A stretch of 33,353 nt of DNA from Crocinitomicaceae bacterium. Its GTDB lineage: Bacteria > Bacteroidota > Bacteroidia > Flavobacteriales_D > Crocinitomicaceae. The position numbers and the translations under genes are program-made. The stretch spans positions 1-33,353 of the forward strand of contig JANRBR010000008.1 of NCBI GenBank assembly GCA_030727405.1, read 5' to 3'. Numbering within the stretch: position 1 is the first letter of the stretch; the number at the start of each line of letters is the position of its first letter. Below the pieces are notes generated by a model, which saw only the letters and a list, made by a program, of their open reading frames with translations, did not search any database and was not told where the DNA came from. Of this stretch, positions 9,928-18,515 are shown piece by piece.

Positions 9928-11430
9928 TCAATAGTTCTGATCATTAAGGATTTCCAAATCTATTCTTTGAAGATAAGATTCCGCAGCGTTTAAGTGCGAC
10001 CTTTTCTTGTCTTCTGTCATCTTATCAAAACTATGAACCAACATTCCGATCCGTGGATTGGACAAGAAAAAGGAGCGTTGTTTATCCATAAATCGCCAGA
10101 AAAGTCCATCCCAAGTCGCTTGCCACTCCCCTTTTTCGTAATCACTCATTTTCATCAAATAATTACTGCCACTAATGTACGGTTTTGTCGACATGAGTCC
10201 ACCATCAGCAAATTGACTCATCCCATAAATATTTGGAACCATCACCCAGTCATACGCATCAATGAACAGTTCCATGAACCATCTGTATACCTCATCTGGA
10301 TCAAACTCGCACAAGAGCATGAAATTACCGAGTACCATCAATCGTTCGATGTGGTGACAATATCCAGTTTCTAAAACTTTTTTAATCGTTTCATCAATCG
10401 GAGGAATACCCGTGTTTCCTTTCCAAAATGAAGCTGGAATCTTTCGGGTAAATCCCCAGTAATTTCGGGTGCGTTCTTCACTCCCTTTCAGTTCATAAAC
10501 CATGCGAATGAATTCACGCCAACCGACAATTTGACGAACAAATCCCTCGAGGGAATTCATAGGTACATCATGTTCAGCTGCGGATCGAATGGCTTCATCA
10601 ATTACGAATTGTGGAGTCAATAAGCCAATGTTTAACATCGGGCTAATCACACTGTGATTGAGTACCAACTCCTTTTTCAGAATGGCGTCCTCATAGTTAC
10701 CAAATTCCGCAAAACGCGTTTCAAAAAATGCGTTCAGAAAGCATTTACTTCCCTCAAATGAACTCGGATAATGCCAGGAATCCTTCAAAGAACCTGGATT
10801 GAGGGGAAAGTGTTCATCCACGTATTGGATGGCTTCCTCATCGAAAATAGATTTCTTTGGCGTTTCAACAACAGGTGGTTTCAGTCCTTTTGGATACCGT
10901 TTTCTATTGTCCTCATCGAAGGACCATTTTCCTCCTTTTGGACCACCATCGGCTTCCATCAAAAAGTTGCGTTGGATGCGCTGCGCTTTGTAAAACTCCG
11001 TCTGAAACAATTTTTTTCGCGTGGAAAAAGGAGCAAAATCATCTGTTTCATTCAAAAACAAGGGAGAAGGATGCTTTTCCAAGGAAACATGGAATGCATT
11101 CGCGGAGCTTTTCAATCTTTTCTCCAACCAATTATCCGTCGGATCGATGTAATGAACAACGCTGATCTCTTCCGTTGATAACCCTTGAATCAGCATACGA
11201 ATATCTGATTGTTCTTCGGTGGTGTCTATATAACGTACGCTAAATCCTTTCGCATGTAAAAAGGACTCATATTGCTTCATTGTTGCTCGGTGGTAGGCTA
11301 ATTTTCGTTTGTGAAAAGAAAATTGACGGAAAAACAAACATTCTTCCACTAAATACACTTCATCGCATGCCGCAAAAACGGTTGTGTCCTCCATTAATTG
11401 ATGCGGGAAAATTAAGCCGACATTCTTCAT
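9928..11430 (-). CDS. PhrB/FeS-BCP-like cryptochrome-photolyase lacking the Fe-S cysteines
   Basis: This roughly 500-residue flavoprotein belongs to the bacterial (6-4) photolyase/cryptochrome (DPRP) family. It shows the N-terminal antenna domain (GLIFPHQL), the KGGKWSFDEDNRKRYPKG linker and the FAD domain (VGWREFIRMVYE, HHIERLMVLGNF, NIYGMSQFADGG). In family members a 4Fe-4S cluster is held by four cysteines. Here, counting from the GTG three bases upstream, those positions read P345, E433, E436 and about A439, with the loop between the last two shortened. It should therefore lack the cluster. ATG at 11430 overlaps the DUF2256 stop by one base. DNA repair versus light sensing cannot be decided from sequence. 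Confidence 0.88.
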   Translation of the reverse strand: MKNVGLIFPHQLMEDTTVFAACDEVYLVEECLFFRQFSFHKRKLAYHRATMKQYESFLHAKGFSVRYIDTTEEQSDIRMLIQGLSTEEISVVHYIDPTDNWLEKRLKSSANAFHVSLEKHPSPLFLNETDDFAPFSTRKKLFQTEFYKAQRIQRNFLMEADGGPKGGKWSFDEDNRKRYPKGLKPPVVETPKKSIFDEEAIQYVDEHFPLNPGSLKDSWHYPSSFEGSKCFLNAFFETRFAEFGNYEDAILKKELVLNHSVISPMLNIGLLTPQFVIDEAIRSAAEHDVPMNSLEGFVRQIVGWREFIRMVYELKGSEERTRNYWGFTRKIPASFWKGNTGIPPIDETIKKVLETGYCHHIERLMVLGNFMLLCEFDPDEVYRWFMELFIDAYDWVMVPNIYGMSQFADGGLMSTKPYISGSNYLMKMSDYEKGEWQATWDGLFWRFMDKQRSFFLSNPRIGMLVHSFDKMTEDKKRSHLNAAESYLQRIDLEILNDQNY

Positions 11431-11573
11431 CACTTCGCTTTATTCATTCGACATTTATCACTGCAGTATTTTACTTCATCCCAGGCTTTCTCCCATTTCT
11501 TTCTCCAAGTAAAGGGACGCTGACAAGTCAAACAGATTTTCTCTGGTAAATCGCTCTTTTTTCGCTGTTTCAT
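11430..11573 (-). CDS. DUF2256 small zinc-ribbon protein
   Basis: A 47-residue protein with the DUF2256 pattern [14 protein letters not shown] followed by Y-C-S-D-K-C-R. The four cysteines form a likely zinc ribbon, and the rest is very basic. The start at 11573 is chosen because it makes an ATGA overlap with the preceding cryptochrome stop, and the family core begins about 10 residues later. DUF2256 genes are frequent neighbours of photolyase/cryptochrome genes, but no biochemical function is established to my knowledge. It sits between two photolyase-family genes here. Confidence 0.88.
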   Translation of the reverse strand: MKQRKKSDLPEKICLTCQRPFTWRKKWEKAWDEVKYCSDKCRMNKAK

Positions 11574-13051
11574 TTGCGTGGATTGACGTGTTTTTTCACA
11601 ATGCGTTTGGCCTCCGTTTTCACTGCTAATTCCTTTCGGAAAGACCATACCTCTTCGCTTGAACTTCGATGGGTTTCCTCCAAATCCACAATTGGTCCTG
11701 GATAATTGATTCCGATTCTAAACGAATAAAGTGTCTGTTCCATCTCACTTAACAACCAAGGTTCATGAATGAATTCAAGCGGTATTTCCGCCAATTCAGG
11801 AATCCATTTTCGGATGAATTCACCATCTGGATCATGTTTTTTTGAATTTTTAATTGGATTGTAAATGCGAATGATATTCATTCCGGTGAGACCAGCTTGC
11901 ATTTGAATTTGTGGGTAATGTATTCCTGGTTCGTAATCCAGAAAGAGTCGCGCAAGAAAATGAAGTTCGCGCCAATCTTGTTTTAAATTGAAGACATAAA
12001 ATGAGACCAACATGGCCCGCATTCGAAAGTTGATGTATCCCGTTTCCATTAAACAACGCAAACAAGCATCGATCAAGGGAATTCCCGTTTTCGCCGTATG
12101 CCAGGCATCCAAATAAGCGTCATTTTTCGGTTTTACTACTCCCAAGTAGGCCTTGTTGAAAGGTTCAAATTCGATTCGACATTCATCTTCAAACTTTTGA
12201 ATAAAATGACAGTGCCAATGCAAACGAGAGATAAACTGGGACAAGGAACGTTTATGAGAGGATGTCTTGTAATGCTGCATCGTATATTGGTAAACCATGC
12301 GCATGCTGATGTTTCCATAACTCAAATACGGTGAAATTCGACTGCAACTTTTACGGCTCAACGCCGGTTTTGAAATGTGATTGGCGTAATTTACACTTCG
12401 TTTTTTCAAAAATCCATCCAAATATTTCCAGGCAATGGACTCTCCTCCAGGTTGAAAATTGGGATGATCTGTGGTGATGTCTTCGGACAAAGGAGCTCCC
12501 TTTAATTGCAGATACTTCGATTCGGAAAGGGAAAGAATGTTCCAATCGGTTTCGGGAACTAAAAAAGGTTCTTTTTCCATGATGGACTTCCATCTTTTCT
12601 CCCAATCCAAACGAGTATTTCCACCGCGTTGTACCGCATTGTGTGTATACTCATACCATTGAATTTGGTGCACAACACAAAACTTCTGAACGGATTTATC
12701 CCGTTGAAAAGTCAGGTTATTCCCTACCTCTTGATGAGCATAAATCGTTTTAATGATGTAAGATTCTTGTAAGGCTTCAAATAACGGAAGAACTTCAGAA
12801 TGAAATAGATAGAGCTGAGAATCAAGCTCTGAAAGTTTCTCATTCATTTCCAGTAAAGACTGATAGGCAAAGCGCCAATGACGAACATCGCTATCGTGGT
12901 ACGCCATGACCGAAGGTTCAAAGCAATACAACAATAAAATCGGAAGTGCTTGCTTTTGAGCGTGAAACAAAGCTTCGTGATCCGTAAATCTCAAATCACG
13001 CTTGAACCAAACAACAACGATTTCTTGTTTTTCTATATTTTGCTCGGCCAT
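11570..13051 (-). CDS. Cryptochrome/deoxyribodipyrimidine photolyase family protein
   Basis: A 493-residue two-domain flavoprotein. The N-terminal antenna domain (about 10-165) opens with [17 protein letters not shown]. The C-terminal FAD domain (about 200-470) has [32 protein letters not shown] and [15 protein letters not shown]. Compared with E. coli CPD photolyase (numbering recalled from memory), the flavin-site Asn378 is His378 and the WQW stretch (382-384) is IQM, so the proximal electron-transfer tryptophan is absent. This fits a divergent cryptochrome-like class rather than a canonical CPD photolyase. It overlaps the flavin reductase gene by 19 nt and DUF2256 by 4 nt. Confidence 0.9.
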   Translation of the reverse strand: MAEQNIEKQEIVVVWFKRDLRFTDHEALFHAQKQALPILLLYCFEPSVMAYHDSDVRHWRFAYQSLLEMNEKLSELDSQLYLFHSEVLPLFEALQESYIIKTIYAHQEVGNNLTFQRDKSVQKFCVVHQIQWYEYTHNAVQRGGNTRLDWEKRWKSIMEKEPFLVPETDWNILSLSESKYLQLKGAPLSEDITTDHPNFQPGGESIAWKYLDGFLKKRSVNYANHISKPALSRKSCSRISPYLSYGNISMRMVYQYTMQHYKTSSHKRSLSQFISRLHWHCHFIQKFEDECRIEFEPFNKAYLGVVKPKNDAYLDAWHTAKTGIPLIDACLRCLMETGYINFRMRAMLVSFYVFNLKQDWRELHFLARLFLDYEPGIHYPQIQMQAGLTGMNIIRIYNPIKNSKKHDPDGEFIRKWIPELAEIPLEFIHEPWLLSEMEQTLYSFRIGINYPGPIVDLEETHRSSSEEVWSFRKELAVKTEAKRIVKKHVNPRK

Positions 13052-13662
13052 TTATCTGTTTTAGCATAAGATAAACGCTGCAATAAGTGATTTTCGAAAT
13101 ATGCATCCAATCCAGCGCAGGTTAAAGTTTTTGCTTTCGCTAAATCCACAAATCCGTCTGTAGCTAACCATTCCTCATCGAGATCAATGAACTGAATGCT
13201 TCCTATGATGAGCATTGTTCCATTCATGGTGATGTCCACTTTTTCCTCAAATTTCATTCCGATGCTTATTGGACTTTCAGCAACGGAAGGTGCAGGAAAG
13301 CTATTGAAGTAGGATTCATTCAAACCACAAGCCTCAAATTCAGACGTGTCACTTGAAAATTTAGCAGAGGTCTGATGTGCTTTTTCTACATCCGCTTGAT
13401 GAATGAAATTAATCGTATAATGTTTTGTTTCTAAAATATTGCGCAGGGTATCGCGTTGAACGGTATCTGGCCGACAAATAAATCCCCACAATGGCGGATT
13501 TGCACCAATGTGTATCAAGGAATTGAAGATGGCTACATTGGAAATGCCATCCGAAGATTTTGTTCCAATCAAAAAAGCTTGCTTGATTCCTGCCAAGGAA
13601 TTGATCAATGTTGCTCGGTAGCGGCTTTCAAATTGACTTAATTGTGCGGCATCAATCATCAT
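13033..13662 (-). CDS. Flavin reductase family protein (FMN-binding split barrel)
   Basis: A 209-residue protein of the flavin-reductase-like FMN-binding split-barrel group. Supporting segments are [33 protein letters not shown] (residues about 29-61, in which SNVAIFNS is the flavin-contact region) and [10 protein letters not shown] near residue 80-89. Such proteins use NAD(P)H to reduce flavin or bind FMN. Lying inside a photolyase/cryptochrome operon, it could supply reduced flavin to FAD proteins in the dark, which is inference. The first ATG overlaps the upstream stop by 4 nt. It has no membrane segment or signal peptide. Confidence 0.85.
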   Translation of the reverse strand: MMIDAAQLSQFESRYRATLINSLAGIKQAFLIGTKSSDGISNVAIFNSLIHIGANPPLWGFICRPDTVQRDTLRNILETKHYTINFIHQADVEKAHQTSAKFSSDTSEFEACGLNESYFNSFPAPSVAESPISIGMKFEEKVDITMNGTMLIIGSIQFIDLDEEWLATDGFVDLAKAKTLTCAGLDAYFENHLLQRLSYAKTDKWPSKI

Positions 13663-14762
13663 ACGTTAACTTCTTTTTGAGTGAGTTCTTTTTTCAAGGA
13701 TTTCCAATAGGCAAAAAAGGACGGGAAATACCCTGTAATTTCTGAAGAAATCCAATCGCGCGATTCCTCTATACCTGTATAACCACTATTTAATGGATGT
13801 TCTTTGAAGTACATGAGTTTCAAGGAAAACTTTTCCTTAAGTTCAGTAAAGGATCCAACGAACAGCTGTATGTTTTCCACATTTTGAGCCAGTTTCAATA
13901 CAAAGTTTAGCACCTTCGAATCAACGGGATGTTCCTTAAAAAAGACGGGATCAAGTAATAAAATACGATTTCCTACTTCTCCATGGTGCCAGTTAGGATC
14001 TAGGTTATAAAAATTGTAAACAAAGGTGGGAATCGTAGAATCTACTTCTATTATTCCATTCATTGGAAGCTTGGTTTCCAGCTGAATGCTAACTGTTTCG
14101 GTAAGTTGCTTTGGGACTTTCGTTGGCGGCAAGCTTTCATAAGGTGCGTCCAGAAAAGAACTGTGCTGCTGTGTGCCAGCGAAACGATTGATGTTCTCTT
14201 GATTAGCCACATATTTCTTGTTGCTATTCGCACCACAAACCCACTGCCAACTGCAACGATTACTCGCAAAGTCCCCGTCAAGTAGATGATAATACATCCA
14301 TTTTGAAGGCAAAAACCAATGTGATTTTGCTATGTTCGTCACCAATGCGGCGGTGTACATACGCAAGTGATTGTGCATGTAACCATGCGTATATAATTGT
14401 TCAATGGCTTGATCCACAGCTTCAATTCCGGTTTGGGCATTGACAACGGCCAATGGAATTTCATAATGCTCGACTTCGTCTTGTGGAAATTTAATTTCTT
14501 TATCCAAGTTTCGAACTTGACCAACTCGTTGAAAATAATCGCGCCAAGCTAATTCTTTGACAAAGCTCTCCATTTCCTCTAGGCCATATCCTTTTGCTAA
14601 GACCATCTCCAAAACGATCTTGGTACTGATAACACCCCTCGAAATATAGGGAGAGAGATAGGTCACTGCGCCATCCAAATAATTGCGCGTCGATGCGTAT
14701 TGTATCGGGTCGATGCGTTCAATGCGCGCGATAATCTCGCTGTATTTCGTCGGAAATTCCAT
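13659..14762 (-). CDS. Photolyase-like FAD-binding protein lacking the N-terminal antenna domain
   Basis: A 367-residue protein that starts directly with a photolyase FAD-binding domain: YLSPYISRGVIS (35-46), KELAWRDYFQ (69-78), TGIEAVDQAIEQLYTHGYMHNHLRMY (111-136) and LDGDFASN...WQW (161-174). The canonical D162, D164, N168, W172 and W174 are present. The usual N-terminal Rossmann antenna domain is missing. Instead, residues about 235-355 hold an alpha/beta region (RILLLDPVFF, IQLFVGSF, LKLMYFKEHP) that may be a relocated antenna-like domain. ATG at 14762 overlaps the DUF2805 stop by one base (TGATG). Function, repair or signalling, is not determinable here. Confidence 0.83.
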   Translation of the reverse strand: MEFPTKYSEIIARIERIDPIQYASTRNYLDGAVTYLSPYISRGVISTKIVLEMVLAKGYGLEEMESFVKELAWRDYFQRVGQVRNLDKEIKFPQDEVEHYEIPLAVVNAQTGIEAVDQAIEQLYTHGYMHNHLRMYTAALVTNIAKSHWFLPSKWMYYHLLDGDFASNRCSWQWVCGANSNKKYVANQENINRFAGTQQHSSFLDAPYESLPPTKVPKQLTETVSIQLETKLPMNGIIEVDSTIPTFVYNFYNLDPNWHHGEVGNRILLLDPVFFKEHPVDSKVLNFVLKLAQNVENIQLFVGSFTELKEKFSLKLMYFKEHPLNSGYTGIEESRDWISSEITGYFPSFFAYWKSLKKELTQKEVNV

Positions 14763-15049
14763 CAACGTTTGCTGATTTTATTCATCGAGATACTGGTTTG
14801 ACGCGTACATTTAAAGCGTTCGATTTCTGGGTTGCGTTTTTTCGCATGTTTTTGACTCACACCACTATTCACGCGGTCTCGCCAAAGAATAAAGCTACTT
14901 CGCTTTAATTCCTTTCGCATCAAGTCAATCACTTGTTTTTCCGTTTGTCCAAATTGAACAAATATGGCCTCAAACGGCGTCCGGTCTTCCCAGGCCATTT
15001 CGATGATCCGATCAATGTCAAGCGGTGTGATTTCCTTTGTATTTAGCAT
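14762..15049 (-). CDS. TIGR03643/DUF2805 family protein
   Basis: A 95-residue basic protein matching the DUF2805 pattern: ITPLDIDRIIEMAWEDRTPFEAI, then FGQTEKQVIDLMRKELKRSSFILWRDRV and a basic tail with KHAKK. The first half looks like a helical DNA-binding or regulatory fold, but the family has no established function. It is often adjacent to photolyase genes and is the first gene of the operon here. The start at 15049 (MLNTKE) is preferred over one 12 nt upstream, because that one would lie at the likely transcription start. Confidence 0.82.
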   Translation of the reverse strand: MLNTKEITPLDIDRIIEMAWEDRTPFEAIFVQFGQTEKQVIDLMRKELKRSSFILWRDRVNSGVSQKHAKKRNPEIERFKCTRQTSISMNKISKR

Positions 15050-15065
15050 AGTTAAATGCATAACA

Positions 15066-15073
15066 CAAAGTCA
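15066..15073 (-). promoter_or_regulatory. Candidate -7 box of the photolyase operon
   Basis: On the minus strand TGACTTTG matches seven of the eight positions of TAnnTTTG (or five of six fixed ones) and lies 16 nt before the DUF2805 start. It would drive the whole photolyase/cryptochrome operon. A convincing TTG -33 element is not seen, so confidence is low. Confidence 0.35.
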
Positions 15074-15121
15074 AGATCAATTGTTTGCTGTAAAGCGTAG
15101 ACTTTTAAAAAATACTTAGAA

Positions 15122-15466
15122 TTAAGCTTTTTTAACGAATTCCGATTTTAGAGCCATTGCTCCAAATCCTTCGATTTTACAATCAATGTTGTGGTCACCA
15201 AACGCTAAGCGAATGTTTTTTACTTTGGTTCCCGATTTAATGGATTTAGGCGCCCCTTTCACAGGTAAGTCCTTCATCACGACAACAGAATCTCCGTTTT
15301 GTAATTGAACTCCATTGCAATCCATTACGATCAATTCATCAGAAGAAGTCGGTGTTGGTACAAAAGTCCATTCAAAGGAACATTCTGGACAAGTATATTG
15401 ATTTTCTGCGCTTGCATATCCATATGGAGATTCACATGATGGACATTCTTTTAATTCTTCTGACAT
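15122..15466 (-). CDS. yjdM: YjdM/PhnA family zinc-ribbon protein
   Basis: A 114-residue protein with an N-terminal zinc ribbon (C8, C11, C26, C29) followed by the strongly conserved PhnA domain: [39 protein letters not shown] and the C-terminal [24 protein letters not shown]. Length and ends match the family exactly. Despite the historical name, it is not phosphonoacetate hydrolase, and its physiological role is uncertain. It has its own promoter upstream and is separated from the rhodopsin gene by that gene's terminator. Confidence 0.93.
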   Translation of the reverse strand: MSEELKECPSCESPYGYASAENQYTCPECSFEWTFVPTPTSSDELIVMDCNGVQLQNGDSVVVMKDLPVKGAPKSIKSGTKVKNIRLAFGDHNIDCKIEGFGAMALKSEFVKKA

Positions 15467-15483
15467 CGTTGTTGTATTTCTGG

Positions 15484-15518
15484 CAAAGGTAGTATTTTAT
15501 GTGCAGAGATGCAGGCAA
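15484..15518 (-). promoter_or_regulatory. Promoter of yjdM
   Basis: On the minus strand an exact TAnnTTTG box (TACCTTTG, 15484-15491) lies 17 nt before the yjdM ATG. A TTG (15516-15518) stands 24 nt upstream of it, slightly longer than the usual Bacteroidota -33/-7 spacing. Confidence 0.55.
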
Positions 15519-15561
15519 ATGCACAATCCAAGTACCACTGAGAAAATGTTGAGTAAAAGAA

Positions 15562-15592
15562 AAAGGGCAAAAACGATCTGTTTTTGCCCTTT
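15562..15592 (-). terminator. Rho-independent terminator of the rhodopsin gene
   Basis: A perfect 13-bp stem (AAAGGGCAAAAAC with GTTTTTGCCCTTT) encloses a 5-nt loop, GATCT. In the rhodopsin reading direction the stem is followed by a T-rich tract (TTTTTCTTTT). It lies about 20 nt after the rhodopsin stop and isolates that gene from yjdM. Confidence 0.92.
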
Positions 15593-15612
15593 GCTTATTA
15601 GAGTATATTTAT

Positions 15613-16329
15613 TTAGTCTTCTTTTCTGCTTAATGCATAAATAACCAAACCAAATCCAATTTTGTTGATCGCATCAGCAATATTGTAAACGATATCCATC
15701 GCCTTCACTGCCGCCTCTGGATCAGCAACTAATTTAATTCCAAACAATCCACCTGGAGTTCCAAGAATATATCCCAATGGATAAATCGCCCATCCAACTA
15801 GTACGAACCAAGCTAGAATTTTTGTCGCTTTCGCAACTTGAGGTCCCGCTGATTGTGCTAATTTTGATACCTCTCCGAACCAAACTAGGTAAGCAATGTA
15901 GAAATAAGCTGCTCCTGAAAGAACACCCCACATTACACTATTTCCTCTGTCGATTGTTTCCCCGAAGTAACCGGTAACAAGCATCACAAGTGAAGCAAAA
16001 ATTAATTTCCAAAGTAAGCTGATTTTAGCGCCTGCTTTTTTGGTAATTAAATAAAACTCAACACACATTAATGGCACAGTCAAGATCCAGTCAACATAAC
16101 GGAAGAATGTTGGTGAATCTCCCGTCTCTAGGTTGTACCCTCTCATGTAGTAGTAGTGTACTGCTGCAATGAAAGTGATTAATCCAGAGACTAATACTGA
16201 TGTTCTCCATTTTTGAGGTGTGTTGTTTAACTCAAAAAAGAAGAATACTGATGCGGCCATCATGGCCATTGTTCCGATAAAAAACGTGAACGCCACGTAA
16301 TTATCACTTGCAATCTTTAAATGTTCCAT
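15613..16329 (-). CDS. Proteorhodopsin-type light-driven proton pump
   Basis: A 238-residue seven-helix microbial rhodopsin in the inner membrane. Helix C has the DTE proton-pump triad D80 (acceptor), T84 and E91 (donor) in RYVDWILTVPLMCVEFYLI. H58 matches the conserved helix-B histidine, and K223 in DAINKIGFG is the retinal Schiff-base lysine. M88 occupies the spectral-tuning site, which predicts green absorption. W134-G135 aligns with W155-G156 of xanthorhodopsin, the glycine that opens the carotenoid-antenna fenestration. No extra signal peptide is seen. It lies 125 bp after the lycopene cyclase-Blh fusion that would make its chromophore. Confidence 0.96.
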   Translation of the reverse strand: MEHLKIASDNYVAFTFFIGTMAMMAASVFFFFELNNTPQKWRTSVLVSGLITFIAAVHYYYMRGYNLETGDSPTFFRYVDWILTVPLMCVEFYLITKKAGAKISLLWKLIFASLVMLVTGYFGETIDRGNSVMWGVLSGAAYFYIAYLVWFGEVSKLAQSAGPQVAKATKILAWFVLVGWAIYPLGYILGTPGGLFGIKLVADPEAAVKAMDIVYNIADAINKIGFGLVIYALSRKED

Positions 16330-16387
16330 AGTAAATAGTTTAAGTTTGCCCTACTCTTAAGGATTTTCGGTTTCTCCATTTATCAAA

Positions 16388-16407
16388 CGTTGGTTGGAAC
16401 TCCAACG
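16388..16407. promoter_or_regulatory. Inverted repeat upstream of the rhodopsin gene
   Basis: CGTTGG-N8-CCAACG forms perfect 6-bp arms, and a second overlapping repeat GTTGGA-AC-TCCAAC sits inside. It lies about 60-80 bp before the rhodopsin ATG in the 125-bp gap after crtY-blh. No T-run follows on either strand, so an operator or 5' leader hairpin is more likely than a terminator. A near-consensus -7 box (AACGTTTG) overlaps its downstream edge. Confidence 0.35.
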
Positions 16408-16454
16408 AATTGAATAACAATATACTACAATTTTTGTTTAAATTCTCATATAAT

Positions 16455-18473
16455 TTATTCAACAAATATTTTTTTGTAAAATTTATTCATCCAAATGATG
16501 TGCGGAAAGCTAATACAGGAAAGGAAAACAAAAAATATAGCCGCAATTTCTGATTCATTTAAATTTTTAAAATAATTGGTCGTGATCCAATAAGTGAGTG
16601 ATAAAAAACCGATGGCAGCCAGGTTAAATGGCAAGGATTTCAAGTATAAGGTTTGACTATTTGTGTTAAGTCCATTTTTCAAGTGTCGCCAGCCGTTTAA
16701 ACTATGTTGTCCAATAAAATACAAACTAAAGGCACTTAACAAGGGTAGTTTCATCCCAACAAAGAGCATACATACTGTCAAGAAAAACGAACTTTTCCGT
16801 TCAATGATGCTCCAAATGAACGAAAACAATAATAAACCGTTAGAAATAAGGACAGCTTGTTTAGCCGTAAAAGGGAATTGAAGGGATTTTAGGTGAGCAA
16901 GTATTGTATTGGTTTCAGTCTGATGTCCAATTAATAGGATTCCAAATAAAAGCGTACCCCAAAGCATGTTTTTACTTGTGTTTATTCTGTTTGGATTCCA
17001 TTCTTTAAAATCACATTGTCCAAAATGCCAAATAGAATAAACTAAAAAGAAAAGCAAAGCACTATTCGCGGAAAGAAACCACAAAAAGAGAAATAGGAAC
17101 GATACCCCGAGATACTTCAAAATAAAACTGGTTTTTACGCCTTTAACGTGCACGCCGCTCTCGAGTAAATGATCTACGGCTCCATGAGGAAGACCAACAA
17201 GTAGAAATCCAATAGAAAAAAGGATGACTTGAATGGCAAAAGAATAAGAAGCGGCAAATGTTTGAATCAAGAACAATGTAACTGCCAGAAGTAAAACACA
17301 AAATGGGGCAAGAATGCCTTTGCAGGAAACACTTAACTCGGTTCTCAACACACGTAAAAATGGACGAAATGGAAGTGTTGAGAGTATGCGGATGTCTTGA
17401 AAAACACTCGTTTTACCCTCGAGAAATCTAAAAACTGTAAACACATCATTCTTTTTAAAGAGAACCGTGAAAATTTGCTTGCCCAAATTCGGGCTATGTA
17501 ATAGAATTAAAATCAATAAGCGATCATAAAACTGAAAGCGTTTTGGTTCCATGTGCAATGGCATCAATTCCTTTTTAGCGAGCAACTGATCTGCAATCTG
17601 TTCCGCTCCTTGAAACATTTTTTTAAATGCGTATCCTGTGCTCGGCTTAATGGCACCAGACCTTCCGCCTATTGGAATAACTCCTTTTATTTTCTCTTGA
17701 ACAATTTTCGATGTGGACATTGGAATCGTTCCCTTTTCCATTTCTAATACTGTGTATTTACCAAAGCGGCTTGGAATGTATGCTTCTAAAATTGACGCTG
17801 CTTCATTCGAAGTAATTGGTTCTATTCCAAAACGGGTCACTTCAACTAGTATGCGGTTATTGGGCAATGGGAGCACATACACAAACTGTGTGTAACCATC
17901 TTGAGGAATATCAAAATCCATAAGGTCAACACAATCTGTCTCTTGATAGGGTTCAATTGGTGATATAATGTAGCCAATAAATGTTTGCCATAGCAATGCT
18001 TCGTTTTTTTCAGGTTCGGCAAATGCCGGTGGTCGACTGTCAAAAACTGTTTCCGCATGAAAATCTCCGTTTGCGGTTTTTACTTGAACTCCATTCTCTG
18101 TCCTCACTACACTTAAAACCGACGAGTAAATTCGTGACAACTGATGAGCCTCGATGATTTTACGGCATTCATCGTACAAGTCAATACTCGAAATATGTAC
18201 GTAACGAGAGTGTTCAAGGATCTCTGGTTCCTGCCGATTGACACTTATTTTGGACCATGTTTGGGAGAAAAGATGCTGGTATTGTTTTGAAATAACATCA
18301 TCCTTGGATGTCCAAAAACAATATGTTTTATCGTTTTTACATTTATCATCAGCATCGATCAACGCAATCTTTTTATTGGCCAACAAGCCGCGAGCCTCTA
18401 AACTACGCAACAAGAGGGTGGCAGATGCACCTGCTCCAATAAATAGGTAGTCGAAATAGCTGTTTTTATCCAA
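16455..18473 (-). CDS. Fused lycopene beta-cyclase (CrtY) and beta-carotene 15,15'-dioxygenase (Brp/Blh)
   Basis: One 672-residue polypeptide with two enzymes. Residues 1 to about 385 are a CrtY-type lycopene cyclase: the flavin motif YLFIGAGASAT (9-19), TYCFW (50-54), a DSRPP motif (145-149) and GGRSGAIKPSTGYAF (269-283). Residues about 386-672 are a polytopic Brp/Blh dioxygenase with its iron-site histidine motifs: GLPHGAVDH (427-435), YSIWHFGQCD (479-488), GQHSLNGWRH (588-597) and FPHIIW (656-661). The first half would close lycopene rings to give beta-carotene and the second would cleave it to two retinals. There is no stop or frame break between the halves. The rhodopsin gene follows. 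Confidence 0.93.
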   Translation of the reverse strand: MDKNSYFDYLFIGAGASATLLLRSLEARGLLANKKIALIDADDKCKNDKTYCFWTSKDDVISKQYQHLFSQTWSKISVNRQEPEILEHSRYVHISSIDLYDECRKIIEAHQLSRIYSSVLSVVRTENGVQVKTANGDFHAETVFDSRPPAFAEPEKNEALLWQTFIGYIISPIEPYQETDCVDLMDFDIPQDGYTQFVYVLPLPNNRILVEVTRFGIEPITSNEAASILEAYIPSRFGKYTVLEMEKGTIPMSTSKIVQEKIKGVIPIGGRSGAIKPSTGYAFKKMFQGAEQIADQLLAKKELMPLHMEPKRFQFYDRLLILILLHSPNLGKQIFTVLFKKNDVFTVFRFLEGKTSVFQDIRILSTLPFRPFLRVLRTELSVSCKGILAPFCVLLLAVTLFLIQTFAASYSFAIQVILFSIGFLLVGLPHGAVDHLLESGVHVKGVKTSFILKYLGVSFLFLFLWFLSANSALLFFLVYSIWHFGQCDFKEWNPNRINTSKNMLWGTLLFGILLIGHQTETNTILAHLKSLQFPFTAKQAVLISNGLLLFSFIWSIIERKSSFFLTVCMLFVGMKLPLLSAFSLYFIGQHSLNGWRHLKNGLNTNSQTLYLKSLPFNLAAIGFLSLTYWITTNYFKNLNESEIAAIFFVFLSCISFPHIIWMNKFYKKIFVE

Positions 18474-18515
18474 TTGAAAAATATATTTTATTGATTAACA
18501 ACACATTGTAATTGC

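Noticed and set aside
12351..12605. 84-codon minus-strand frame inside the cryptochrome gene.
   Set aside because: It is a shadow frame of the conserved 493-residue flavoprotein and has no independent start context.
15613..16329. Possibility of a sodium (NDQ) or chloride (NTQ) rhodopsin pump.
   Set aside because: Helix C reads D80, T84, E91, the DTE proton-pump triad.
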